Source: Gemmatimonadaceae bacterium
GTDB taxonomy: Bacteria; Gemmatimonadota; Gemmatimonadetes; Gemmatimonadales; Gemmatimonadaceae
NCBI GenBank assembly: GCA_036003045.1
Contig: DASYSS010000032.1
Span: 1 to 64,000 of the forward strand
Direction: 5' to 3'
DNA: 64,000 bases
Below the pieces are notes generated by a model. The model had not been told where the DNA came from. It saw only the letters and a list, made by a program, of their open reading frames with translations, and made no database searches. Below, piece by piece: positions 54,701 through 63,788 of the stretch (its first letter is position 1; the number at the start of each line of letters is the position of its first letter). The translations under genes were made by a program, and so were the position numbers.

Positions 54701-57202
54701 GACGGTGAACTTCGTGATGCGCGCCTGGAAGATGGCGGCGACGGCGTCGAGCAGCCGCGCAGCGTTCGACGTGTCCCCGCTCGCGGCCAGACGGAGGGCC
54801 ATGCGATGAAGATTTGGGACGCTGGATGGGACGCCGAACAGGCTAGAGAAGCTGGCGTCGAGTGCGTCGTCCCAAGGAATCAGCGTTTCGAGTTGCGAAG
54901 CCAGGTTCGGAGGCAGCGATGCCAAGGCCTCCGCGTAGTCCGGCTCATCGAACGCCAGGCGCGAGGCCCGTGTGTAGGCGCTGTGCCGCTCAGCGGCATT
55001 GCTTGGTAGCAGCTTGCCGAGCGCCACGAGAGCACGCGCTTCGGCCGCTCGATCGCCCAGCTGCTTCGCAAGCCGCGAACGCTGGCGTGCGTTGGCGAGC
55101 ACCGAGTCGTCATCCGATGTGACCTCTGCCAACGCCTCGAGCGCCCTGTATTCGGTACTGCGCGCGCTGCTGCGCGCGCTAAGATCGGCAGATGTGGCCA
55201 AGGCCCGGGCTGCACCGGCACGCCACGTGTCCGCCTGCTTCTCACGCCAATCGTTGGCGCGCTCGGCCCGCGCAAGGCCCAATCCGAGGAGCAGCCGCGC
55301 GGCCGCGAGGGTATCACTCGCCTTCAGCGCGGCGGCCGCGGCGAACTCCTGGGCGGCAAACGCCGAATCTCGTGTCGGCGCAATCAGTCGCCGCAGTACG
55401 CTATCGCGAACGTGTTGCGACAAACTGTCGGTCATTCGCAAGAGATCAGAAAACAACCGATAGGCTGTCGTGCTATATGCGCGAAGCGAATCCGATGGCG
55501 TGATAGCGCGCCGGAGCGGCGTTACGTCGTCAACGACGGGTGTCGCCGGCAGGCGGCATGCGGCAACCGGCGCCGCTTGGGGAGTTGCTCGCGAAGGCTG
55601 GGCACGGGACGTGGCCGCTGCAATCGCCGCCGTGGGCTTCGCCACCGATGGTCCAAGCGCGACGGCATAGTCCGCGAGCAAGTCCGCGAGGACGATGTGG
55701 ACGTTCGGCAACATCCGATCAAACGGAACGCCGACGAGGGCCGTGTCGCGCACGATGATGATGGTGCCGGTGTCCGGAACGAACGGCGCGATCGTCGCCG
55801 GAATGAACCGGCGACGGAGCGAGTCAGGCTGAGACGACGGAGCGGACGGCGGCGCTGAAAAGCCAACGGTTTCCTCGAGCAGGTCGCCCGAGCGCGAAAT
55901 CAAGAATACGGCGAGGCTGTCGCGGACGCGCCGATACGCGAGCGCCGTTTGGCCTCGCGACTGAATCCGATCGATGATCTCAGACGAGGCCCCGGACAAC
56001 TCTTCCGCGCCGATAATGCGGTCGCTACAGGGGCGAGGATATACGCGAATATCAACGTACGGGTGGCCTAGCCGGCGGCCGCCGGCCGCGTTCAGCGAGT
56101 CGAGCGTCGCGTGCCTCACCGTCGCTTCTTTGGCGATCATCGCCGCGCCGACCGCCCGTTCACGCCCGAGGACCGGCATGGCTCGCAGATACGCGCGCGT
56201 GGTTTCGTCACCGAGTTCGCGAACTGTGAGCAGAGCCGGGAAAGGGGGGATCTGGTCGACTTGGTCGGCGGGCGGACCCCGGCCCGAGTCGGCAACCTCA
56301 CTCGCCGCGCCGTCGATCAGCCGCATCACCGTGGTGTCAGGTGTTCGCACCTCGAGAGCGGCCAGATACACCGCGTCGCGCGCGCGCTGTGCATCGGCCG
56401 CGCAGGAAAGGCCACTGTAGTAGACGTCTGATCGGCCCGGATGCGACCAATAAAAAAGCGCAGAGTCGGCTCGTCCCAAGGCGAAGTGCCCCGCGCCGAT
56501 GCCTATGGCTGCATAGGCGCGCAAGCGGGGATCGAGCGAATCGCGCGACGCCCACATCGACCGGTAGTCGGCCAGCGCTAGGCTCCAATCGCCGTCCACG
56601 GCGCGCAGCTTTGCTCGCGCGAATGTGGCAGGCGCGGTCATACTCCAGAATGCGACGCGCGAGCGGGCACGTTCGGCCGCGTGGGCCATCTTCAGCGCCT
56701 CGTCGAGCGCGGCGACCGCGGAGTCACGCCGTCCGCGGCTCGCCAGCTGAGCGGCGAACTTTCGAAAATAGACGAATCCTGTATCTGCGGCCGGCCAGGT
56801 TCCCAGTACCGAGTCGCCACCAGCGAGGCCCAGCTCCGCAGCGCGCAAGGCATGCGCACCGGCATTCCCAAGGTCACCTGCAGCGCCGAGCCGCCGCGCC
56901 AATTGAAACTCAACACGGCCGGTGTAGGCGCGGAGCTGCGCTACGGATCGGTCGCCGATGGAAAGCGCGAAGTTGACGGCGGCGTCGGCGAGAGAAACGG
57001 CCGTGTCCAACTTGCCGGCCATCATCGCGTCGACCGATGCCCGACGAAGCGTGTCGAGCCGCAGTACTTGCGCGAGCGTGGGCGAACGAGCGCCACTCGG
57101 CCGCTGCGCCGCGGCGCCGCTGGAAACGGCGAGCACGCAGATGCAAACGAGCGAGAGAGCTGCGCCCGCGAAACGAGCCCGAACCATCGACGGCGTTCTC
57201 AT
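51794..57202 (-). CDS. giant TPR-CHAT protein with an extra degenerate CHAT half
   Basis: 1802 residues. A signal peptide (MVRARFAGAALSLVCICVLAVSSGAAAQ) suggests export. Layout: TPR-like helices about 40-340; a CHAT-like half about 430-525 (VPDTGTIIIVRDTALVGVPFD, ADYAVALGPSVAKPT) that lacks the catalytic part; a second TPR array about 560-1480; a full CHAT domain about 1520-1802 with His1653 (VIHLATHGVAF) and Cys1707 (LVVLSACQTGFG), and GELVVIPHGILGVVPFAALT. CHAT is a caspase-like peptidase. The ATG overlaps the stop of the gene before it (ATGA), so it is the last gene of the caspase operon. Confidence 0.95.
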   Translation of the reverse strand: MRTPSMVRARFAGAALSLVCICVLAVSSGAAAQRPSGARSPTLAQVLRLDTLRRASVDAMMAGKLDTAVSLADAAVNFALSIGDRSVAQLRAYTGRVEFQLARRLGAAGDLGNAGAHALRAAELGLAGGDSVLGTWPAADTGFVYFRKFAAQLASRGRRDSAVAALDEALKMAHAAERARSRVAFWSMTAPATFARAKLRAVDGDWSLALADYRSMWASRDSLDPRLRAYAAIGIGAGHFALGRADSALFYWSHPGRSDVYYSGLSCAADAQRARDAVYLAALEVRTPDTTVMRLIDGAASEVADSGRGPPADQVDQIPPFPALLTVRELGDETTRAYLRAMPVLGRERAVGAAMIAKEATVRHATLDSLNAAGGRRLGHPYVDIRVYPRPCSDRIIGAEELSGASSEIIDRIQSRGQTALAYRRVRDSLAVFLISRSGDLLEETVGFSAPPSAPSSQPDSLRRRFIPATIAPFVPDTGTIIIVRDTALVGVPFDRMLPNVHIVLADLLADYAVALGPSVAKPTAAIAAATSRAQPSRATPQAAPVAACRLPATPVVDDVTPLRRAITPSDSLRAYSTTAYRLFSDLLRMTDSLSQHVRDSVLRRLIAPTRDSAFAAQEFAAAAALKASDTLAAARLLLGLGLARAERANDWREKQADTWRAGAARALATSADLSARSSARSTEYRALEALAEVTSDDDSVLANARQRSRLAKQLGDRAAEARALVALGKLLPSNAAERHSAYTRASRLAFDEPDYAEALASLPPNLASQLETLIPWDDALDASFSSLFGVPSSVPNLHRMALRLAASGDTSNAARLLDAVAAIFQARITKFTVDSAMLDSARQTLRAAHTLRLHANDGAGLARTLMRMAAVEGAVATDSVKLASVVRLVDSAAAVAARGNAIGVAARARRTRALLAPPRDKNGAPLIGALLPLSTQAIRGGDTALAAEILTQIASLHASNDRLDSAVVVLRSATALARQKGDARLAGNLEEQLSFLWRAVGRPDSAVTSLQASVGHAAAVGEESTAMARELELADALSAAGQPSVARTLLRSVLDRSMQIPPHDKSEADTRMSLVGRLYAQLGRDDSAAAMFSRAVSTSAPREHLTSWATILLRSGCLDSANTVVQAAFSAAQGPIPDRIAVARMLEVVADLELRARSRIDSAIQYRGWASAIWQRAHVDTAAARDYTQISRLYDQIQRSDSAAFFADLARRSGGQIIAGASSSVTVQRSRADSIQAAHDRGDPMEEARLLVADADRQRATSVDQASDEYQRATHVLAALMRGSPSESNRIALASRLEQVYEHWSLALLTEAPRLGMRPSMLIALALADRGRGQVLQDIRQTTQADNDSLIQRFASLNGVRRDSMIQISSVMPDTNVDDAGLAVEGERLLGAGGLEAQVLSYLLADDTLVVWLKSYRNGAYEIAAAPPRRVRRDSIAGLVRAVRDQLGVDGILTRAGTRPETKERARGLVAGLVGDSVKLRAALGALSNVLLPAEIARVLSPTGELVVIPHGILGVVPFAALTVPRDTQPLGARFAIRYGPSLAAVAEIEFANTGAMISPRRWRQPALSLLDGRGTPYRDSLAWRRSALVLGAPTLPKALDGFSLGPLDSAESEARTIAGLFGVQPLVGRQASEQELRARMSTATVIHLATHGVAFANPSDSRKSFVALAASRNAGSAGDGVLTVSELVDERAIHTEADLVVLSACQTGFGDFNAAEGVLGLQRAFLAKGALSVIGSLWSVDDEATNALMTAFYRHWLSDTDKPSKALALQRAQQAVRTDKLHKAWSNPRYWAAFQLVGAD

Positions 57203-60200
57203 CGTGCTCCTACGAGCTGAAACGCCGCCCAGTAGCGTGGTTGCTCGAACTGTTTCTTTTGCCGCACATCGCTCTGCGCCCGGCGGAGCGCCTCCGATTT
57301 AGAGGGAGAGTCACGATCGTCGAGCCAATGTGAATAGAACTGTCGCATGAGCAGCGCGGTCGCGTCGTCCGAGACATTCCAAAGGCTGACCAGCACGCTT
57401 TGCGCGCCTCGCGCGATGAATGCGCGTTGAAGTCCGATCGTCCCCTCAGCCTGCGCCAAATTCCCGAGGCCCGTTTGGCACGCGCTGAGCACGACGAGGT
57501 CGGCGTGGAGCCGGGGCAACGAATCGAGGATCTTGGTGATCGTGAGCAAACCATCATCCGCGGCCCGCGGTGACAAGGCAATGAAGCTGTCGCGCTCGTG
57601 CGCGTCGGAGCTGTAGGCGTAGCCGTGCGTGGCGAAATGGATGATGGGCACGGAGTCGGTGATCACCCCGCGAAGCGCTGCGAGGTTGGCATCCGGACCG
57701 GTGAGAAGTCGTGTCGTCTTGAGGCGCGCGGCGAGCCACCTGCCTTCTGCACCGGCTCCGTCAAGCGCCGGAAGTCGGACTCGATTCCCGGAGGAATCGG
57801 TGACGACCGGCATGCGAGGATTCGCTACGACGATCGAGCGCGAGAGCCATGACGCGTCAGCTCTGCCTTCGCCGGACCCCGGCCCCTCGGCAATCGCGGC
57901 GAGTGTCGTGAGCGACGGCGCATATCGAATCGCAAAGCGCTCGCCGAGCGGCATTCCATCCGGAGTCGACAATGCCGCGAAGGGAACCGCCGATAGCGGT
58001 CCGTGCGGGACGATCAGCAATTCGCCGGCAGGTGGTAGCTCGGCCAACACCTCGGGCGGGAGAAGGTAGGTTCGCAGTTCCGAAAGCACCGCCGTTGAAA
58101 CGGCGGGGCGGTTGCCGCGCGCGTGCAAGCCCCGCTGAGTGTCGGGCGCTGAATCGGCAGCATCGCGCTTCTCGAGCACTAGTCCGCGAGACCCCGCTCC
58201 ATCGGTCTGGAGCCCGTCGCGCAACTCTGCGACCAGCGTCGACAGCGAATCCCAGCCAATACGCCTCACGTGCGCCGTGACCGAATCGCGATCTCGAAGC
58301 ACCCAAATGACAAGGGTGTCGTAGGTACTGTGGTAAGCGAGGGTCGTCGTCCCCGGCAATGATGTGGCGCGAAGCACAGCGGCCCCCTCACTGAGAAGAT
58401 CGCCGCCGGCTTGCACTACGTTGGCTTCGTTCTGCGCGCGCTCGCGCACCAAACGGAGGAGTGCCTGTGACCGGCTTCGCTCGCTGACGGCGAGCGCCCG
58501 CAACGCGGCTTCGCGCGTGATCGCCCCATCGGCAGCTATGTTCAGCGTGGCGGAGACCCAGGCGTCATACGTGGTGGAGTTCTGCTCGGCGATTCGCACG
58601 CGTTCGACGTCGCGCTTGAACACTCGAGCGATGCGACCGCCGATCGCGATGGAGGAGTCATAGTACTGACCCGCGAGATCCAGCCGCCGAGGCGACGCGG
58701 CCACCTGGTACCATCGACCCAACATTCGAAGCGCATCGGCCTCATCGCCGAGGCTGCTCTCCTCCCGGGCGGCGCGAACCCCAGCTTCAAGTAGAATCTT
58801 CGCGGAGTCCCGTCCCATGTCGGTATATAAGTCACCAAGCATGCTGTAATACCGGGACAGGCTGCGCTCCTTTGCGCGCTTCGCGGTCTCGAGCGCATCG
58901 ATGTAAACGAGGCGCGCCGTGTCGGGCTTGTTTTGCGCTTCGAGGGCGGCTCCGAGATTCGTGAGCGCCGTTGCGACGAGATCGGGCGAGCCGCGACGCG
59001 CGACATCAACCGCCCGTCGAAGGTAAACGGCGGCCGTATCGGGCTCGCCCCAGTAGTTGGTGTACACGATGCCGAGGCCGTTCAGCGCCCGCGCCTCGAC
59101 GGGTTGATCGCCTCCCATTCGCGCCAGCTTGAGCGCCAGGCGATACTGTTCGTCGGCCTCCAATTCTCGGTCTACATCCTCGAGGACGTCGGCGAGGTCG
59201 GCGCGGTCGTGCGCCTCGGCGAGGTGATATCCAGTCCGGTGTTCGAGGTCGACTGCGCGCCGTAGTATCGCGATCGTCGAATCGTATTTCGGATACGAGC
59301 GATATACGTCCGCGAGATACGCGAGCGTCAAGGCCTCAGACTTGGTATTGCCGGCGCGGTGTCGCGCATCGGCCGCCGCGCGATAGTACGGGACCGCCGA
59401 ATCCGCGGTGTGTTCGTAGTCGCCGAACGTGGTGGCGATGTTGGACAAATACTGTCCCTCATCACCCGCGTTTCGGCGGAGCCGAGCGAGCGCGAACGCT
59501 TCGCGGAACGTTGCCCGTGCGCCGGAGAAATCGCCGCGCGCGCGCCTGGCGAGACCCACGACGTTCAACAGGTAATCCTCCGCTGCCGAATCGTGGCGCG
59601 CTCGCAGTTTCGCCAACAGGGCCGGATAGCGCTCGATAACCGCATCGGGGCGATTGGCATCTCCATACGCCGCGAGCACGGCGTAGGCCACCAGATCCGC
59701 CCGAAGGGTGTCCTTCGCTGCGTTTGCCGCCGAATCGGCACGAGCGAAGTTCGCGAGGGCCGAGTCTAGACTCCCCGCGTTGCCGTAGAATCGGCCAAGA
59801 GAATACCAGCCGAGCGCAGCGTACTTCGCGGTCCGAGAAAGGAGTGGAACAGACTGGCGAAAGTAGTACAGCGCGGAGTCGGGGCTGTGCGCATCGACAA
59901 ACGCGTCGCCGATGTTATTGACGAATATTCCTTCGTTCGTCGAATCATCTGTCGCGTGGCTAAGTGCCGCGGCGCGGCGATAGTACATGACCGCCGAATC
60001 CGGACGACCTGTCCGCACGGCGATGCGCCCGAGATTGTTGGCCGCACTCGCTTGTCCCGAGAAATAGTGCGCGTTTTCGTAGATGGCGAGCGCTCGGTGA
60101 TACACTACGCTCGCCTGTTTGAACCCCGCCGCGTCGGCGCGATTGAACGCTGAATCCGCGCGGCGCAGCAGCCGGCGCGCCTCGGCGGTGTCGGCCTCGG

Positions 60201-60249
60201 GGGTTTGCACGGCGATGGCCGTCGCGAGAAGAACTCCTGCGATCAGCAT
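57199..60249 (-). CDS. TPR-CHAT caspase-like protein, predicted exported
   Basis: 1016 residues. Signal-like N terminus (MLIAGVLLATAIAVQTPEAD). TPR helices fill about 20-560 with regular units such as ASAANNLGRIAVRTGRPDSAVMYYRRA and ALTNLGAALEAQNKPDTARLVYIDALE. The C-terminal CHAT domain (about 700-1016) has GELLIVPHGPLSAVPFAAL, the His in IIHFATHGYAYSSD (H875) and Cys in VVLSACQTGLG (C924), and ends PRYWAAFQLVGAR. The last 100 residues are nearly the same as those of the giant protein (57202 gene), so they are paralogues. It starts 43 bases after the outer-membrane gene and overlaps the next gene by ATGA. Confidence 0.95.
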   Translation of the reverse strand: MLIAGVLLATAIAVQTPEADTAEARRLLRRADSAFNRADAAGFKQASVVYHRALAIYENAHYFSGQASAANNLGRIAVRTGRPDSAVMYYRRAAALSHATDDSTNEGIFVNNIGDAFVDAHSPDSALYYFRQSVPLLSRTAKYAALGWYSLGRFYGNAGSLDSALANFARADSAANAAKDTLRADLVAYAVLAAYGDANRPDAVIERYPALLAKLRARHDSAAEDYLLNVVGLARRARGDFSGARATFREAFALARLRRNAGDEGQYLSNIATTFGDYEHTADSAVPYYRAAADARHRAGNTKSEALTLAYLADVYRSYPKYDSTIAILRRAVDLEHRTGYHLAEAHDRADLADVLEDVDRELEADEQYRLALKLARMGGDQPVEARALNGLGIVYTNYWGEPDTAAVYLRRAVDVARRGSPDLVATALTNLGAALEAQNKPDTARLVYIDALETAKRAKERSLSRYYSMLGDLYTDMGRDSAKILLEAGVRAAREESSLGDEADALRMLGRWYQVAASPRRLDLAGQYYDSSIAIGGRIARVFKRDVERVRIAEQNSTTYDAWVSATLNIAADGAITREAALRALAVSERSRSQALLRLVRERAQNEANVVQAGGDLLSEGAAVLRATSLPGTTTLAYHSTYDTLVIWVLRDRDSVTAHVRRIGWDSLSTLVAELRDGLQTDGAGSRGLVLEKRDAADSAPDTQRGLHARGNRPAVSTAVLSELRTYLLPPEVLAELPPAGELLIVPHGPLSAVPFAALSTPDGMPLGERFAIRYAPSLTTLAAIAEGPGSGEGRADASWLSRSIVVANPRMPVVTDSSGNRVRLPALDGAGAEGRWLAARLKTTRLLTGPDANLAALRGVITDSVPIIHFATHGYAYSSDAHERDSFIALSPRAADDGLLTITKILDSLPRLHADLVVLSACQTGLGNLAQAEGTIGLQRAFIARGAQSVLVSLWNVSDDATALLMRQFYSHWLDDRDSPSKSEALRRAQSDVRQKKQFEQPRYWAAFQLVGAR

Positions 60250-60291
60250 GGACCCTCTGTAGTGACACCGCAGGGCCAGCCACCGACGTGA

Positions 60292-61800
60292 TCAACCGCC
60301 GATGCTCAACCCCCAGAAAAACGCGGGACGATACGCAGGATTGCCGTTCTGTATCGCCTGCCTGATGACTGGGTCCTTCGTGAGGATCCCAGACACAACT
60401 CCGGAAGGCAGGCGTTGGATGCGCTGCCACACCGCGCCACTGTTGAGCCGAATTGCATCCGAGAACTGCCAGCTCAAACCCGTATACCAGTCGGGACGAT
60501 GGCTCGCTCCGAGTCCGGCTCCCAACACCGCGCCGACGGGCACCGGCGTTTTTCGCCAGTCCAAATGCAGCAGAACCGACGCCGCGCTGCGTTGATCCGG
60601 AGACGTCACGTCAGCGACGGTGTCGCCGTGCATCGCGTAGCCTTTCGGCGGCTCCATCAACGAGAGCCCAATGGCAAGCTTGCATGTCCAGTTCGGCGTC
60701 GGATCGGTGATCGCGTCGACGCTCCCCTGGCGCAGACGGGGCACATCGGTGAACTGTTTCGTCGGCGTCAGCGCAATGGTGAGACGTCGAAAGTCCCCGC
60801 TCGGAGCGACGGTGAACCGCTGCGTGGTGGCCGCGCGCGCTTGTTCGATCTGGTGGAGTTGGCCTTGCAGGGTGCGATAGCCCCGGCGCAGATCGGAGAG
60901 CGCTGAGTCGGCGCGGGTCCTGAGGCGCTTTGCCGCGGCGGAATCGCTGCTCGTCTTGGAATCTGCCATCACTTGGCCCGCCTTGGCTGCGAGCGGAACT
61001 GCGGCGGTACGCGCCTGCTGGTATGCCGCGCCGACATCGGCCGCGGTCTTCACGTTCGGAAGTTGACTCGAGACCCACGTATGCAGCCGGCCCAGCAGGA
61101 GCTCGGCGTCAGTCGTTTCGCCGAGTTCCGCGATTACCCCGAGCGAGTCATCCGTCGATCGCGATAGCGCCATGACCGAGGCGCTCTGGGCGGCAAACTG
61201 TGTCACCAAGACATCGAGATCGGATAATTCTCGGGAGACATCGGCGTCTCCCCGGCCCACGAACCCCGTGGGTGCTGCGAGCGACTCCGTGGTGAGCGTT
61301 TGCCGGAGAATCGTGTCGAGACTTATCTTCGACGCGGCAATCCCGGCGAGTCCCAGGGTCTGAATCTGCAAACTGATGTTGGTGAACGTGCCCAAGACGT
61401 TGCGGCACGTGCGCACCTTTCGCTCCTGCACCGTCGTAACGGTCGCGTCATAGTCATACAGGAGCGGGTTGGCGTGAACGACCTCGATCTGGAGTGGGCG
61501 GTCGGCGGGTAGGGGTATGAGCGGCGTTTCGGACGTGTCGCTGGTGGCGAACGTTGCGCGCTCCACCCCGCCCTGATCGAACACGGTCACTCGGCCCGCC
61601 ACATGATCGAACCGCGCCGTCCATGGTTTGGCACCGGAAACGGTGCGAATCGGACGCGAGCGCATCACCGTCGGCGCTGCTGGTGCGGGCGCGGGCGCCG
61701 GCGCTGGTTGGCCGCTCTGAGTAGGCGTCGTCGGCTTTTGCGCCGCGAGTGTCGCCGGCAGAGCGCCCAGGGAGACCAGTATTAGAGATCGTCGTGTCAT
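60292..61800 (-). CDS. predicted outer-membrane protein of the caspase operon
   Basis: 502 residues from MTRRSLILVSLGALPATLAAQ, a signal peptide; longer upstream readings are shadows of the caspase gene. A Pro/Ala-rich linker (QPAPAPAPAPAAP) follows, then a helical middle (about 150-335, including a long coiled-coil-like stretch RLRTRADSALSDLRRGYRTLQ). The C-terminal 160 residues have barrel-like strands (VPVGAVLGAGLGASHRPDWYTGLSWQFSDAIRL) and end FFWGLSIGG, as in outer-membrane proteins. No family is recognised. The ATG overlaps the caspase stop (ATGA), so it is coupled to the protease. Confidence 0.8.
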   Translation of the reverse strand: MTRRSLILVSLGALPATLAAQKPTTPTQSGQPAPAPAPAPAAPTVMRSRPIRTVSGAKPWTARFDHVAGRVTVFDQGGVERATFATSDTSETPLIPLPADRPLQIEVVHANPLLYDYDATVTTVQERKVRTCRNVLGTFTNISLQIQTLGLAGIAASKISLDTILRQTLTTESLAAPTGFVGRGDADVSRELSDLDVLVTQFAAQSASVMALSRSTDDSLGVIAELGETTDAELLLGRLHTWVSSQLPNVKTAADVGAAYQQARTAAVPLAAKAGQVMADSKTSSDSAAAKRLRTRADSALSDLRRGYRTLQGQLHQIEQARAATTQRFTVAPSGDFRRLTIALTPTKQFTDVPRLRQGSVDAITDPTPNWTCKLAIGLSLMEPPKGYAMHGDTVADVTSPDQRSAASVLLHLDWRKTPVPVGAVLGAGLGASHRPDWYTGLSWQFSDAIRLNSGAVWQRIQRLPSGVVSGILTKDPVIRQAIQNGNPAYRPAFFWGLSIGG

Positions 61801-63788
61801 TGGCGCGCGGGTAGGATGAGAATCGAGCGTGTCGTGGCGCCCCAGCCTTTGATCGCGGATCGTGAAGGCGGCCCGAGCCCTCGGCTTACTTCCTTCGCGC
61901 CGCACTGAGGCAGCGCCGCGGCCAGTGACTGAAGCGAGTATTGCTTGTCCGCCGCGACAACTTTGATTTGTTCCAACCCGTGCGGCTCCGTCACGCTGAA
62001 GTTGCGGTAGATCGCCTGCCAGCCGGCGGTAGGGAAGGTCCCAGCCGACGACGGCGCCGGGTAGAGAACGGTCGGATCGCCAAGGTACCCCGCGATCGCA
62101 ACGGTCAAGTAGAGAGTCGACCAATCGGGGACATGGGCGCGCACCCACAGCGTGTACGATTGACCGATAAACGCGGTGTCCAAAGCCGTGTAAGGGGCGA
62201 ATTCGCTCGGCACGGTGTCGCCCGCGACGAGCCGCACGTCTATTGGAGGCATCATCGCGGGATTCTCGATGAGCGACAGGGCGCTGATCATGTATGCCCG
62301 CGTCAACGCCCCGCATATCGCGGCCGCGGTCGGCGCGAAGCCAGTATCGGCCCCGGCGACGACCTGCGTCGACGCATCGAGGGGCTTGATCTCGGCGGCG
62401 TGCGCGAAGACCCGCACGGTGCCATTGCGCGCGGCGAGCACGACGTCCGCCGTCGCCCGGTCAGCGGTCTGGCTAACGACACGGGCGGCCGGGAACTGGC
62501 GAACGATCGTTGAGATCGCCGGATCGTCCGGCGGGGCAAACACGCTAATCGTCGTGAGCCGTCGCACCCCGTACGGAACGATGGACAAGATCGCGCGCGC
62601 GCCGCGGGGAATCGGCGACGTACGGGCATCGACGCGCCTCCCAAAACCCTGGAACCGTGTCACAGAGTCGATCTCAATGCGGCCGTACGGCGGTTCTCCT
62701 CTGAACGTCGTCTCGCCGGCGCCGAACACGTCATATTGCGCCGACGGCCGAACTCCGTTCACCGCCCCCGCGTCGATCCCGACGGTTGTATCGCTGAGCG
62801 GCGTAATCGCGACCACCTGCTGGGCCGGCACGGGTTCGCTCACGTGGAACAGCAATGCTGAGTGATCGCCCTCGAGCTGTGGATCCTGGTGAGGGACCGA
62901 CCCCTGAAGCGACGCGAGGCCCTCCTCGACGTGCCGCATCAGGTCGTCGTAGTGCGTCCCCTCGTTGGCCGCGTCCAGCGCTTCTGTGAAGTAGTATGTC
63001 AAAATGCCAAACGCCGTCCGCTTTCCGTCGCCGGTCGCGAACTCCCACTCGCCGGCGGTCTGGTTGGAGGCGGCGGCCGTAAGGAGTACCTGCCGCGGCA
63101 AGAGCCCGTCGAGCCCACTCGATGGCTTCGCGGGTGTGGCCACGCCGGCGGGGGGAAGACTCCCGCGAGGCCGGTACGACGCCAGGCCGCCCCGGGTGAT
63201 GGTACCCGAATAGCAGGCGTCGACGACGATCGTGACATTGGCAGAACGCAAACGACCGAGCCATTGTCCGATTTGATCGTCGATGATCAGCTGGTTCGGG
63301 TCATGTATGGAGCCTGTATCTCCCTTCACGTCCCACGGTACGAGGGCCTCGTCATAGTGGTCGTTGGGGTCGATCTTCGCTTCGTCGCCATCCAGGTCCG
63401 GCGCCGAGCTACCGTGCCCGGAGTAATAGATGAAGACGACATCTCCGGTGTCTACTCGGGCGTCCAGCCACTCGAACGCCGACGTGATGCCCTGGCGTGT
63501 GGCCTGCGAGTCGCGCAGGACCGTCATATCGGGGCCCGCGCGAAATCCCCATTTACTCAGGGCACGTTCGACACGCGGAAGGTCGTTCGCCACGGGAGCG
63601 TGGAGCTTCGATCGGCCGGGCGGCCCGCCCTCGGCGAAGTTCTTGTAATCGGAAATACCAATCAGGAGGGCCACATGCCGCCGCGCGTCGTTGGGGGCGA
63701 CGACGTTGCGTCGAACGCTCGCCACGCCGCTCGGCCGAAGCGCGAGTGTCGCGATACCGACGGCGAGGAACAGCGGGCGAAGCGTCAT
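61797..63788 (-). CDS. exported caspase-family (C14) protease with DUF4384-like tail
   Basis: 663 residues from MTLRPLFLAVGIATLALRPSG, a signal-like start preferred over the frame up to 63872. The caspase p20 domain (about 40-325) shows RRHVALLIGISDYKNF, the catalytic His in VFIYYSGHGSSAPD (H125) and Cys in VTIVVDACYSGTI (C192). The following part (about 340-520) is beta-rich and unknown. The C-terminal 120 residues resemble DUF4384 (YLTVAIAGYLGDPTVLYPAPSS, FSVTEPHGLEQIKVVAADKQY), the usual companion of bacterial caspases. It is the first gene of a four-gene operon. Confidence 0.94.
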   Translation of the reverse strand: MTLRPLFLAVGIATLALRPSGVASVRRNVVAPNDARRHVALLIGISDYKNFAEGGPPGRSKLHAPVANDLPRVERALSKWGFRAGPDMTVLRDSQATRQGITSAFEWLDARVDTGDVVFIYYSGHGSSAPDLDGDEAKIDPNDHYDEALVPWDVKGDTGSIHDPNQLIIDDQIGQWLGRLRSANVTIVVDACYSGTITRGGLASYRPRGSLPPAGVATPAKPSSGLDGLLPRQVLLTAAASNQTAGEWEFATGDGKRTAFGILTYYFTEALDAANEGTHYDDLMRHVEEGLASLQGSVPHQDPQLEGDHSALLFHVSEPVPAQQVVAITPLSDTTVGIDAGAVNGVRPSAQYDVFGAGETTFRGEPPYGRIEIDSVTRFQGFGRRVDARTSPIPRGARAILSIVPYGVRRLTTISVFAPPDDPAISTIVRQFPAARVVSQTADRATADVVLAARNGTVRVFAHAAEIKPLDASTQVVAGADTGFAPTAAAICGALTRAYMISALSLIENPAMMPPIDVRLVAGDTVPSEFAPYTALDTAFIGQSYTLWVRAHVPDWSTLYLTVAIAGYLGDPTVLYPAPSSAGTFPTAGWQAIYRNFSVTEPHGLEQIKVVAADKQYSLQSLAAALPQCGAKEVSRGLGPPSRSAIKGWGATTRSILILPARQ

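Noticed and set aside
61801-62316. Upstream extension of the outer-membrane gene to 674 codons
   Set aside because: It overlaps the caspase gene in another frame; the signal peptide and ATGA overlap fix the start at 61800.
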